22,957 nucleotides of DNA from an uncultured Oscillospiraceae bacterium (GCA_910579545.1 CAJTVI010000041.1:1-22957), one strand, 5' to 3'. Shown: positions 14,430 through 21,850, counted from the first letter of the stretch. Notes: generated by a model not told the origin, from the letters alone. Numbers and translations are program-made.

Positions 14430-15329
14430 TTAAGTATCACGATCCTGCCATTTGCGGCGATACTCAGAGGGGGTGCAGCCGGTGCATTCCCGCAACAGCC
14501 TGCCAAAATAGCTGCTGCTGCCAAGCCCGCAGGCCTGGGCGATCTCGGTGACCGACATGTTTCCCTGCGCCAGCATCCGGCAGGCCGCCTGTATCCTGAA
14601 AGCCTTCAGATATTCGGCGGGGCTCGTGTGCAGGCAGCCGGCAAACGCCCGGTAGCACGCCCGCTCGCTCAGGCAGGCGGCCGCCGCAAGCTGCCGCACC
14701 GAAACCTTTTCGGGGTAATGCTCGTGGATATAGGCCAGCATTGCCTTCACGGCCTCGCTGCCCCTGCCGGAGGCCTGGCTTTGGGCCAGCAGCGGGCGGG
14801 CCAGCTTTAGCAGCATCAGCCACAGCTCGGTCAGGGCGGCCCGCAGCCGTGCCTCGTAGCCAAACTCCTCACGGTTCAGGGCAAACGCCCGCAGGATGCA
14901 CTGCAAAATGGCATCCTCTGCCTCGCCGCCGGGAAAAAGCGGGATCAGCTCAAGCGGGCTTGCGGCAAGGGGGGCGATGTACCTTTGCCCGATCCTGCTG
15001 CCCGGCTCCCCGCTCAGCAGCGCGGGGTCAAAGATGTGCAGCAGCTGAATGTTTTTTTGGGTGCGGCCAAGGGGTCTGGTCATGTGCAGCACATTTTGGT
15101 TTACCATGCCGCCGCTGCCGGCCTCAAACACCACCCGGCCGCCGGGGGTGTGGTATTCCAGGCTGCCGCTCTCCACATAAAAAAGCTCCACCGTTTTGTG
15201 CCAGTGCCAGGGCACCGGGTAGGCGTCCAGCTCGGCCCGGGTGGCAATATAGGGGAAATCCCGCGCAAAGCCGGGCAGCAGCTCCTCCCGGCTGGCGGTG
15301 CACAGCTCGATGCCGCGGATCGTCTCCAT
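14430..15329 (-). CDS. AraC family transcriptional regulator (cupin + double HTH)
   Basis: The 299-residue regulator has an N-terminal AraC-type cupin (about 30-110, with PVPWHWHKTVELFYVESG, a typical ligand-pocket stretch) and a C-terminal AraC DNA-binding domain (about 195-295). The second helix-turn-helix reads VTEIAQACGLGSSSYFGRLL followed by TPSEYRRKW, the AraC signature. The ATG at 15329 is preceded by AGGTG. The acetyltransferase lies downstream on the same strand and is its most likely target. The inducer is unknown, though neighbours suggest a sugar. Confidence 0.93.
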   Translation of the reverse strand: METIRGIELCTASREELLPGFARDFPYIATRAELDAYPVPWHWHKTVELFYVESGSLEYHTPGGRVVFEAGSGGMVNQNVLHMTRPLGRTQKNIQLLHIFDPALLSGEPGSRIGQRYIAPLAASPLELIPLFPGGEAEDAILQCILRAFALNREEFGYEARLRAALTELWLMLLKLARPLLAQSQASGRGSEAVKAMLAYIHEHYPEKVSVRQLAAAACLSERACYRAFAGCLHTSPAEYLKAFRIQAACRMLAQGNMSVTEIAQACGLGSSSYFGRLLRECTGCTPSEYRRKWQDRDT

Positions 15330-15364
15330 CCCGGTTCACCTGCCCATCTTAAAGATACAAAAAT

Positions 15365-15467
15365 GCAAAACCCCGCCGGCGCGCGGCCGGCGGGGCGGTT
15401 TGTTCTGTGCGGTGTGCTGCCAGCGGGGCCGCCTTGCCTGTGCGGCGCGCGGCCGGCGGGGCCGTTT
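15365..15467 (-). terminator. palindromic terminator after galactokinase (repeat copy 2 plus partial copy 3)
   Basis: Copy 2 (15365-15417) matches 13615-13667 with mismatches only at 15402 and 15414. It forms the same CCCCGCCGGC/GCCGGCGGGG stem, preceded by AAAA. A third, partial copy carrying the right half (CGGCGCGCGGCCGGCGGGG, from 15443) lies 66 bp further on. In minus-strand order the copies follow the galactokinase stop at 15520 and precede the AraC gene, so they probably end the galactokinase transcript. Confidence 0.7.
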
Positions 15468-15519
15468 GCTTGATGCGCGGCTTGGATGCGGTGCACCGCC
15501 GCGCGGCAGGGGCCCTTAT

Positions 15520-16821
15520 TCAGGCAAGCTCGGGGGTCACTTCCACCGCGCCGTAGTTGCGCACGCTCAGCACATAGCAGGAACCTTCGCCAAACACCTT
15601 TTCCATCGCGGTGCGGTACTGCTCCAAAAGGTGCAGCGGCACAAACGCTTGGATGGTGCCCGCAAAGCCGCCGCCCTGCAGCCGCCAGGCCCCCTCGCTG
15701 CCCAGCACCTTTTGCGAAACCGCCAGCCCCACCGGCACACCCTGCTGCTGCGGGTGGCTGATGCTGTAGGCGTTTTGGTTGTACTCAAAGCTCGAGTGCC
15801 CGCCCTCCCGGATCAGGGCCAGGAAATCCGCAAAGCGGTTTTGCTTTACAGCCTCGCACAGCTGGCCGGCGCGGCGGCTGTCGGCAAAAAAGTGGATGCT
15901 GCGCACCACCGCGCGGTCGCCCAATTTTTCGCGGATGGCCGCGATATTTTCAAAAAACTCGGCCTCGTCTACCTCGCGCAGCACCTGCTTGCCAAAAAAG
16001 CCGGCCACCGCCTCCATCTCGGTGCGGATGGCGGCGTAATCCGGGGTAAGGTCGGCATGGCTGCCCTTGGTGTCGGTAATGCACAGGGCGTGGTTCTGGG
16101 CGGCAAGGTCAAAGGCCACCTTGCTCACCTGGGGCTGGTCGGGGTCGGCAAAGTCGATGGTGATCGCGCTGCCCACCGCGCAGGCGGTCTGGTCCATCAG
16201 GCCGCTGGGCTTGCCAAAAAACAGGTTTTCGGCCTTTTGGCTGATCTGGGCAAGCTCCACCGGGGTAAAGCGCCCGCCGTTGAACTCCATGTTAAAGGCC
16301 TGGCCCATCACCACCTCAAAGGCGGCCGAGCTGGAAAGCCCCGACCCGCGCAGCACGTCCGAGGTGGTGTAGGCGTCAAACCCGCCAATCTGGCCGCCCC
16401 GCTCCCGGATGCCGGCGGCCACCCCGCGGATCAGCGCAGCCGAGTGGCCCTGCTCCTCCTCCGAGGGCTCCAGGGTGGCAAGATCCACCACATCCTGCTT
16501 GTCAAACCCGTAGGACTTGACCCGCACAAACCCATCCGTGTTCTGGCTTACCACCGCGATCACGTCCAGGTTGACCCCGGCCGCCATCACCACCCCATGG
16601 TTGTGGTCGGTGTGGTTGCCGCCGATCTCGGTGCGGCCGGGCGCCGAGTAGAGCCGTACCTGCCGCCCCTCGCCGTAGTACCGTTCAAATTCGGCCAGGG
16701 CGTCGCAGTACCGCCTGCGCTGGCGGGCCAGCATCCCGTCCGCCGTCCCGTACAGGTTGTTGAACGCCTTGTCGTATGCGCCCGCGCTGATCGCCGCGCA
16801 CAGTGCTTTTGCATCTGCCAT
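15520..16821 (-). CDS. galK: galactokinase (GHMP kinase)
   Basis: The 433-residue protein is a GHMP kinase that should phosphorylate galactose to galactose-1-phosphate for the Leloir pathway. The galactokinase signature near the N terminus reads GRTEIGGNHTDHNHG (62-76), a variant of the classic GRVNLIGEHTDYN. The ATP loop is GSGLSSSAA (159-167). SGLMDQ (206-211) supplies the catalytic Asp region. LQGGGFAGTIQAF near the C terminus is the third GHMP motif. The variant signature (GGNHTDH for GEHTDYN) marks a clostridial-type subgroup, so a related sugar substrate cannot be excluded. The ATG at 16821 is preferred over upstream in-frame starts because AAAGGG and GAAAAG lie just before it. It diverges from a second AraC regulator. 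Confidence 0.9.
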   Translation of the reverse strand: MADAKALCAAISAGAYDKAFNNLYGTADGMLARQRRRYCDALAEFERYYGEGRQVRLYSAPGRTEIGGNHTDHNHGVVMAAGVNLDVIAVVSQNTDGFVRVKSYGFDKQDVVDLATLEPSEEEQGHSAALIRGVAAGIRERGGQIGGFDAYTTSDVLRGSGLSSSAAFEVVMGQAFNMEFNGGRFTPVELAQISQKAENLFFGKPSGLMDQTACAVGSAITIDFADPDQPQVSKVAFDLAAQNHALCITDTKGSHADLTPDYAAIRTEMEAVAGFFGKQVLREVDEAEFFENIAAIREKLGDRAVVRSIHFFADSRRAGQLCEAVKQNRFADFLALIREGGHSSFEYNQNAYSISHPQQQGVPVGLAVSQKVLGSEGAWRLQGGGFAGTIQAFVPLHLLEQYRTAMEKVFGEGSCYVLSVRNYGAVEVTPELA

Positions 16822-16869
16822 AGCTTTTCTGCCCTTTCTGCCCGCAAACTCAGCAAAACCGGGAAAGCG

Positions 16870-16975
16870 GCGCGGCAGCTGTGCGGGCAATGCCGCCGCG
16901 CGTCCCGCAGAATAAACAAAAAGTGCATGGGATCACAGGCCGTTCTGCGGGCTGTGGGCAGGGCGCAGCCTGCCC
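16870..16975 (-). promoter_or_regulatory. structured 5' leader of galactokinase
   Basis: Three consecutive inverted repeats almost fill the leader. GGGCAGG/CCTGCCC (16956-16975) lies practically at the predicted mRNA 5' end. CCCGCAGAA/TTCTGCGGG (16904-16912 with 16943-16951) encloses a 30-nt loop. GCGCGGC/GCCGCGC (16870-16876 with 16895-16901) follows. On the plus strand the first hairpin is followed by TTTTT (16976-16980), a good terminator, so a plus-strand RNA cannot be excluded. The rest of the gene-free stretch 16822-17135 holds the divergent promoters. Confidence 0.45.
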
Positions 16976-16984
16976 TTTTTCCTT

Positions 16985-17012
16985 ATTATAGCAGGTTCGC
17001 CGGCCGAGTGAA
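16985..17012 (-). promoter_or_regulatory. galK: extended -10 promoter of galactokinase
   Basis: On the minus strand TGCTATAAT (16993-16985) is an extended -10, with TTCACT (17012-17007) as a four-of-six -35 at 16 bp. Start is predicted near 16978, about 157 nt before the ATG. Confidence 0.7.
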
Positions 17013-17035
17013 AGCCAAATTTCTTGTCCGGAATA

Positions 17036-17064
17036 TGGACTTTTGTTGAACGGTTTGCTATAAT
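17036..17064 (+). promoter_or_regulatory. extended -10 promoter of the second AraC gene
   Basis: TGGACT (17036-17041, four of six), a 17-bp spacer ending TGC, and TATAAT (17059-17064) form an extended -10 promoter. It diverges from the galK promoter. The inverted repeat GTCC-N7-GGAC (17026-17040) overlaps its -35, and TTCTTGTCCGG (17021) and TTTTGTTGAACGG (17041) look like loosely matching direct half-sites about two helical turns apart, the arrangement AraC proteins often bind. Confidence 0.65.
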
Positions 17065-17135
17065 CAAACTTGTCGGTTTTTGGCGCAGCGCCCGGGCGGG
17101 CGGCCGCGCCCGTAAAAACCGCGCGGGAGGGGGAA

Positions 17136-18011
17136 ATGCCGATGGCGGTCGTTTACAAGCAGTCCTTCAAGCAGAACGAGATCGACAACGTGGAGCTGTC
17201 CATCTTCAACTGCGGGCGGCAGTACTGCGAGCCGGGCTATACCTGGGGTCCGGGCATCCGGGACCATTATCTCATCCATCTTGTCACGGCGGGCCGGGGG
17301 GTCTACCAGACCGGCGGCGCACAGTTTACCCTCGAGGCGGGGGACCTGTTCCTGGCCCGGCCCAACCAGCTCATCCTCTATTCGGCCGACAAAGAAGCCC
17401 CCTGGGAGTACCACTGGGTGGGCTTTAACGGGGCCTGCGCCACCAAGCTGGTGCAGCAGCTGCCCTTTACCGAGGCGTCCCCCATCCACCACTGCCGCAG
17501 CATGCCCGCCGCGCTCGAGGCGCTCACCAACATCTACCTCTCCCGCGGGCCGGACCCCGCCAGCGAGGCGCTGATGGTAGGCCATCTCTACCTGTTCATT
17601 GCCGGCCTGATGAAGGAGGCCTCCGAGCTGGAGCCCCGCTCGGCCAACTCCAGCAGCCAATATGTGCTCAACGCCATCAAGTACATCCAGTTCAACTTTT
17701 CGCACGACATCAGCATCGACGACATCGCCAAGTCGGTGGGGGTCAGCCGCAGCCACCTTTACCGGGTGTTTATGAGCAACGTGGGCCAAAGCCCCATCGA
17801 TTACCTCACCAGCTACCGCATCAGCGAGGCCTGCTACCTGCTGCGCAATTCGCAGCTTTCCATTGCCGAAATCGCCGTATCGGTGGGCTTTTTTGACCAG
17901 TTTTATTTTTCGCGGGTCTTTAAAAAGGCCAAGGGCATGCCGCCCAGCAAGTACCTTGCCAGCATTGAAAAGGACGGCCCGCCCCTGGGCGGGCACGGCG
18001 CAAAGGAATAG
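17136..18011 (+). CDS. AraC family transcriptional regulator, probable galactose-locus regulator
   Basis: The 291-residue protein has an N-terminal AraC cupin (about 40-110, with GAQFTLEAGDLFLARPNQ) and a C-terminal double helix-turn-helix (about 185-285: SIDDIAKSVGVSRSHLYRVF, then LSIAEIAVSVGFFDQFYFSR). GGGAGG lies five bases before the chosen ATG at 17136; another ATG is two codons on. It is transcribed away from galK from a shared control region, so galK is a likely target. The next gene on its strand encodes a membrane-anchored sugar-binding-like protein, 81 bp away after a GCGGCCC/GGGCCGC hairpin at 18018-18036. Confidence 0.93.
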   Translation: MPMAVVYKQSFKQNEIDNVELSIFNCGRQYCEPGYTWGPGIRDHYLIHLVTAGRGVYQTGGAQFTLEAGDLFLARPNQLILYSADKEAPWEYHWVGFNGACATKLVQQLPFTEASPIHHCRSMPAALEALTNIYLSRGPDPASEALMVGHLYLFIAGLMKEASELEPRSANSSSQYVLNAIKYIQFNFSHDISIDDIAKSVGVSRSHLYRVFMSNVGQSPIDYLTSYRISEACYLLRNSQLSIAEIAVSVGFFDQFYFSRVFKKAKGMPPSKYLASIEKDGPPLGGHGAKE

Positions 18012-18092
18012 GCCGGCGCGGCCCCGGGCGGGCCGCGGCTGCCCGGCAGCAGCGTTTAAGCCCAAAATGTAGAAAATGCGAGAGGTTTTTTG

Positions 18093-19103
18093 ATGAAACA
18101 CTTTTTTGTGTGGGTGCTGCGCATCCTGCTCATTGCGGCCGTGCTGTTTGGCTGCTATGAACTTACCCTCTATCTCTCCGGCCAGTTCGACCCGCCGGCC
18201 ATGGTGGGGTATCTGGACGCCTCCCAGGGCGAAGTGCTGGTGGACGCCGAACTGCTGCGGCAGGGCGCTGCCGGCGCCCAGCTTAGGTTCAGCCAGCGGC
18301 AAACCCCGCCAAGTGGGCTGCCCGCCGCCGCCCGCCAGCTGTGTGAGGAGGGGGTGCAGGCCCTTGTCATCAGCCTGAGCGAGCCCTTGAGCCGGGACAC
18401 GGCAGACGAGATGCTGGCCCTTGCCCGGGAGTGGGGGGTCACCCTGATCTACACCGGCGAGGAGCCGGGCGAGGGGGCCCTGGGCGAAGAAAACCTTGCA
18501 TGGTACCTTGGCAGCGATCCCGCGCTGGCCGGCGAGGTGCTGGGCCAGCGGGCGGCGATGCTCTTTAGGGAAGGGGACGCGCCGGATTTTAACGAGGACC
18601 ACCTGCTGCAATACCTCTGGCTGGCCGACGAGACAGACGCCCACCGCGGGGTGCTGCGGCGGTATATCTTAGAGGAGTGCGAGCATTACGGGGTCTACTC
18701 AAACGAACTGGGCAGCCTGGAAGGGCCGGCCGACGCCCTGTACGAGCAGGCGCTGGCCGAGTGGGGCGAGCTTGCGGCCAGGCCGGAGATCCTGCTGTGC
18801 AGCGGCCCCGAGGCCGCCGAGGCCGCCCGGCAGGCGGCCCAGCGCCTTGGCTGGCATGCCGGGCCGGAGGGGCAGGAGCTGATCCCCATCCTCTGCGCCG
18901 CGCCAAACGAGCCTGCCGCCCGCGACCTCTTGGAAACCAGCGGCCTTGCGGGCTGCTGCTACTACGACCTGGAGGGGGTGTCCCGCGCGCTGGCGCAGCT
19001 GGCCGTCAACGCCGCGCAGCACGAGTTTGTGGCGCGGGATACCGGCCTTGAGCCAAACGGCAGCGAGTTTTTGCTGCCCTACAAGGCCCTGCTGCCCGGC
19101 TAA
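18093..19103 (+). CDS. membrane-anchored MglB-like sugar-binding-fold protein
   Basis: The 336-residue protein starts with a single membrane helix (about 6-28, VWVLRILLIAAVLFGCYELT) that looks like an uncleaved anchor. The rest follows the order of MglB/type-I periplasmic binding proteins: VGYLDASQGEV at the start of lobe 1, LQYLWLADETDAHRGVLRRY aligning with the MglB stretch before its second lobe, EILLCSGPEAAEAARQAA, IPILCAA, LAGCCYYD, and a final FLLPYKALL like MglB's VRVPYVGV. Ligand contacts of MglB are not obviously kept. No permease or ATPase lies nearby. It may sense or present a sugar outside the membrane in connection with the AraC gene upstream. The ATG at 18093 follows GAGAGG by seven bases and is preferred to the TTG just before it. 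Confidence 0.7.
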   Translation: MKHFFVWVLRILLIAAVLFGCYELTLYLSGQFDPPAMVGYLDASQGEVLVDAELLRQGAAGAQLRFSQRQTPPSGLPAAARQLCEEGVQALVISLSEPLSRDTADEMLALAREWGVTLIYTGEEPGEGALGEENLAWYLGSDPALAGEVLGQRAAMLFREGDAPDFNEDHLLQYLWLADETDAHRGVLRRYILEECEHYGVYSNELGSLEGPADALYEQALAEWGELAARPEILLCSGPEAAEAARQAAQRLGWHAGPEGQELIPILCAAPNEPAARDLLETSGLAGCCYYDLEGVSRALAQLAVNAAQHEFVARDTGLEPNGSEFLLPYKALLPG

Positions 19104-19147
19104 AAGCGCCGGGCTCGGCCGGGCCAATAACAGGGAGGGACGGGGCA

Positions 19148-20512
19148 ATGCCGGTGCAAAAAAACCAGTGCATCCCGCTTGTGATCGAAAGCATCTCCAG
19201 CGACGGCAGCGGCGTGGGCCATTTTGAGGGCCAGGCCATCTTTGTGCCAGACACCGCCCCGGGCGACCGGCTGGAGGTCCGTATTGTCAAGGATTGCAAA
19301 CGGTACGCCTTTGGCAAGATCCAGCGGGTCATCGAGCGTTCGCCGCAGGTCATCCCGCCGGCCTGCCCGGCCTGCGCCGCCTGCGGGGGCTGCTGCTTTT
19401 GGCATCTGGATTACGCGGCCGAGCTCTGCGCAAAGCAGGGCTTTGTGCAGGAGGCCTTCCGGCGGCTGGGCGGGCTGGAGCTGCCGGTGCGGCCCATCCT
19501 GCCCTCGCCCCAAACAAGCCGCTACCGCAACAAGGCCCAGTTCCCGGTGCAAAAGGGGCCGGACGGCCATATCCGGGCCGGGTTTTACGCGCAGCGCAGC
19601 CACCGGCTCATCCCCTGTGAGGACTGCCTGCTCCAGCCGCCGCTGCTCAACCAGATCGCTGCGGCCGCCTGCGGGCTGATGGAGCAGCTTGGCATTTCCG
19701 CCTATGATGAACAGACCCACACCGGCCTTGTGCGCCACCTCTTACTGCGTCTGGGCGCCCGCACCGGGCAGGCCATGCTCTGCGTTGTGGCAAACGGCCG
19801 CAGCCTGCCCCGCGCAAAGGAGTTTTGCGCCGCGCTGCAAAGCCGGTTCCCGGCGCTTGTCTCGATCCAGCTCAACTGCAACACCCGGCCCGGCAATGTC
19901 ATTTTGGGCAGCGAGTGCACCCTGCTGGCCGGCAGCCCCGCCATTGAGGACGAGATGTGCGGCGTGCCGGTCTCGCTGGGGCCGCTCTCCTTTTACCAGG
20001 TCAACACCCCGGCGGCCGAGCAGCTCTACCGCGCCGCGCGGGACGCTGCCGCCCTTGGGCCGGGCGAGACCCTTTTGGATCTCTACTGCGGCATGGGCGT
20101 CATCGGGCTTTCCATCGCGGGGCCAAACCAGCCGCTGGTGGGGGTGGAGGTAGTTCCCGAGGCGGTCGAGGCCGCCCGCCGCAGCGCCGCCCGCATGGGC
20201 CGGCAGAACGCCCGCTTCCTCTGCGCGGACGCGGGCCAGGCCGCCGCGCAGCTTGCCCGCGAGGGGCTGCGCCCGGACGTGGTCCTGCTCGACCCGCCCC
20301 GCAAGGGCTGCGATGAGGCAACCCTTACGGCGGTCTGCGCCATGGGGCCGGACCGGGTGGTGATGATCAGCTGCAACCCCGCCACCGCCGCGCGGGACGT
20401 GCGCTGGCTGGCCGGGCAGGGCTACCGCCCGCAGTACCTCCAGCCAGCCGACCTCTTCCCCCGCACCCGGCATGTGGAGACTATCGTGTTGCTACAAAGA
20501 GAAAACTCGTAG
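19148..20512 (+). CDS. rlmD: 23S rRNA (uracil-C5)-methyltransferase, RlmD/RumA family; C terminus supplied by a mobile element
   Basis: The 454-residue protein has a TRAM domain (about 5-62), [4Fe-4S] cysteines C73, C79, C82 and C157 or C160 in RumA spacing, the SAM motif LLDLYCGMGVIGLSIA (309-324), DPPRKG (382-387) and the nucleophile C409 in SCNP. It would transfer a methyl group from SAM to a uridine of 23S rRNA (U1939 in E. coli). The ending TRHVETIVLLQRENS is the usual family ending. The last ten codons (ACT ATC GTG TTG CTA CAA AGA GAA AAC TCG) abandon the GC-rich usage of the rest, as expected if an integrated element rebuilt the gene end. GGGAGGG precedes the ATG. It lies 44 bp after the MglB-like gene. 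The paralogous target (U747 or U1939) cannot be decided. Confidence 0.93.
   Translation: MPVQKNQCIPLVIESISSDGSGVGHFEGQAIFVPDTAPGDRLEVRIVKDCKRYAFGKIQRVIERSPQVIPPACPACAACGGCCFWHLDYAAELCAKQGFVQEAFRRLGGLELPVRPILPSPQTSRYRNKAQFPVQKGPDGHIRAGFYAQRSHRLIPCEDCLLQPPLLNQIAAAACGLMEQLGISAYDEQTHTGLVRHLLLRLGARTGQAMLCVVANGRSLPRAKEFCAALQSRFPALVSIQLNCNTRPGNVILGSECTLLAGSPAIEDEMCGVPVSLGPLSFYQVNTPAAEQLYRAARDAAALGPGETLLDLYCGMGVIGLSIAGPNQPLVGVEVVPEAVEAARRSAARMGRQNARFLCADAGQAAAQLAREGLRPDVVLLDPPRKGCDEATLTAVCAMGPDRVVMISCNPATAARDVRWLAGQGYRPQYLQPADLFPRTRHVETIVLLQRENS
20466..20490. other. probable attachment site (attL) at the 3' end of rlmD
   Basis: Sequence character changes abruptly within CATGTGGAGACTATCG (20471-20486): GC-rich host codons end and A/T-richer codons begin. 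The 3' end of rumA/rlmD is a known insertion point of integrative conjugative elements in Firmicutes, with the gene end restored by the element. Exact core limits cannot be set without the right end or an empty site. A similar sequence, CCCGTCATGTGGTG, recurs at 20537-20550. Confidence 0.6.
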
Positions 20513-20652
20513 AAATCCTGTGCTTCCAATACTTTGCCCGTCATGTGGTGTTCGACACCGAGGGCGATAAACTCCGCAATAAGCGCATCGAGGACTATAT
20601 CGCCGTTTCGGTCGTCATTGATATGGAGTGTGGGAACACAAAAATTGAATAG
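20482..20652 (+). pseudogene. 3' remnant of an unrecognised element gene spanning the attachment site
   Basis: In a frame different from rlmD, reading is open across the attachment region and ends at TAG 20650-20652. The translated end (ILCFQYFARHVVFDTEGDKL, then IAVSVVIDMECGNTKIE) looks like real protein, but there is no start codon with a binding site. It may be the 3' part of an element gene that is whole only in the excised circle, or debris from an older event. I do not recognise the family. The transcript would end at the hairpin at 20667. Confidence 0.4.
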
Positions 20653-20666
20653 AGTAGGGACAGGCG

Positions 20667-20704
20667 AACGCCGCAGATTTTGAAAAAAGTCTGCGGCGTT
20701 TTTT
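20667..20704 (+). terminator. intrinsic terminator just inside the element
   Basis: AACGCCGCAGA (20667-20677) pairs perfectly with TCTGCGGCGTT (20690-20700) around a 12-nt loop and is followed by TTTT. It separates host rlmD and the remnant frame from the conjugation operon, whose first ribosome binding site begins only about 17 bp later; that operon would need a promoter I could not see, or antitermination. Confidence 0.85.
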
Positions 20705-20735
20705 CATGTCCAGACACCGAAAGGAGCGGAAACCC

Positions 20736-21620
20736 ATGCCAGTATTCCGCGTGGAAAAGAACAAGGGCTACACGGTCATGTCCAACTACCACCTGCGGGA
20801 CAAATCCCTGTCCCTGAAAGCCAAGGGCCTGCTGTCGCAAATTCTCTCACTCCCGGAAGATTGGGATTATACCCTGTCCGGCCTGTGCTACATCAACCGG
20901 GAGAGCAAGGACGCTATTCGTTCTGCTGTCAACGAATTGGAGCGGGCCGGGTACATCGAGCGCCACCAGACCACGGACGAAAGCGGCAAGTTCAGCAGCA
21001 ACGAGTACATCATCCACGAACAGCCTGTTTCTTTGCCGCCGTCGTTGGATAAACCGTCGTCGGAAAACCCGACAACGGAAAAACCGCCGTCGGAAAATCC
21101 AACGCAATTAAATAAAGATAGAGTAACTAAAGACCAATCTATTACTGACCCATCAAGTACCCATTCCATTCCCTCCCTTTCACCCCCTCCCGCTGGAACG
21201 GCTGGGGCTGCGGCTTCGCCGCCGGAAAGGAAAAGAACGGAAGCGGCCACGCAGAGCGCCGTTGAGATTTATCGGGACATCATCAAGGAGAATATCGAGT
21301 ACGATCACCTCCTGCGCTACTCGCAGATCGACCCGGAGGAATTGGACGGCATCGTGGAATTGCTGGTGGAAACCGTCTGCACGGCCCGCAAGACAATCCG
21401 GGTGGCCGGTGACGACTACCCCGCCGAGCTGGTAAAGGCCAAGCTGCTGAAACTCAACAGCGGGCATATTGAGTTCGTCATGGACTGTATGCGGCAGAAC
21501 ACCACGAAAATCCGCAACATCAAGAAATACCTGCTGGCGGTGCTGTTCAACGCCCCCAGCACAATGGGAAGCTACTATACCGCCCTCGTCGCCCACGATA
21601 TGGCGGAGGGTAAAATCTGA
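20736..21620 (+). CDS. DUF6017 / RepA_N-like helix-turn-helix replication-type protein of the ICE
   Basis: The 294-residue protein opens MPVFRVEKNKGYTVMSNYHL, typical of the helix-turn-helix proteins found before DUF5348 and PcfB in Tn1549-like elements. Residues 1-85 form a winged helix (KAKGLLSQILSLPEDWDYTL, then an ELERAGYIERHQ wing). Residues 95-165 are a Pro/Ser/Thr-rich linker. Residues 170-294 match the DUF6017 C-terminal domain (EIYRDIIKENIEYDHLL). It resembles replication initiators of the RepA_N/DnaD kind and probably acts in element replication or regulation; this is inferred from family context. AAGGAG nine bases upstream selects the ATG at 20736 over the earlier in-frame ATG at 20706, which lies in the terminator tail. 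Confidence 0.88.
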   Translation: MPVFRVEKNKGYTVMSNYHLRDKSLSLKAKGLLSQILSLPEDWDYTLSGLCYINRESKDAIRSAVNELERAGYIERHQTTDESGKFSSNEYIIHEQPVSLPPSLDKPSSENPTTEKPPSENPTQLNKDRVTKDQSITDPSSTHSIPSLSPPPAGTAGAAASPPERKRTEAATQSAVEIYRDIIKENIEYDHLLRYSQIDPEELDGIVELLVETVCTARKTIRVAGDDYPAELVKAKLLKLNSGHIEFVMDCMRQNTTKIRNIKKYLLAVLFNAPSTMGSYYTALVAHDMAEGKI

Positions 21621-21637
21621 CAAAGGAGGCCCCGACT

Positions 21638-21850
21638 ATGAAACAGGGCGCATTGATCTTCGACGAGCGGACAGACCGCTACGACATCCGCTTTGACCTG
21701 GCTGACTACTACGGCGGTTTGCACTGTGGACAGTGCTTCGACGTGATGGTGGGCGGGCGCTGGAAGCCCACCCGGATTGAGTACGCCGCCGATTGGTATC
21801 TGGTGGGCATCCGGGCGGACGACTTGAACGGCCTGCGGGTGCGTATCTGA
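21638..21850 (+). CDS. DUF5348 family small ICE protein
   Basis: The 70-residue protein (MKQGALIFDERTDRYDIRF... WYLVGIRADDLNGLRVRI) fits the DUF5348 family, which occurs between the DUF6017 and PcfB genes in this element type. It has a compact beta-rich look with no signal or membrane segment. AAAGGAGG lies about eight bases before the ATG, and 17 bp separate it from the gene upstream. Function is unknown. Confidence 0.88.
   Translation: MKQGALIFDERTDRYDIRFDLADYYGGLHCGQCFDVMVGGRWKPTRIEYAADWYLVGIRADDLNGLRVRI

Noticed and set aside
17064..18644. 526-codon open frame on the minus strand across the second AraC gene
   Set aside because: It is antisense to clear AraC and MglB-like coding sequence and has no recognisable domain.
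20472..20570. Small open frame starting ATG TGG across the attachment site, with a CPSCG motif
   Set aside because: It has no ribosome binding site, begins inside rlmD and is only about 30 codons; the Cys pair is likely chance.
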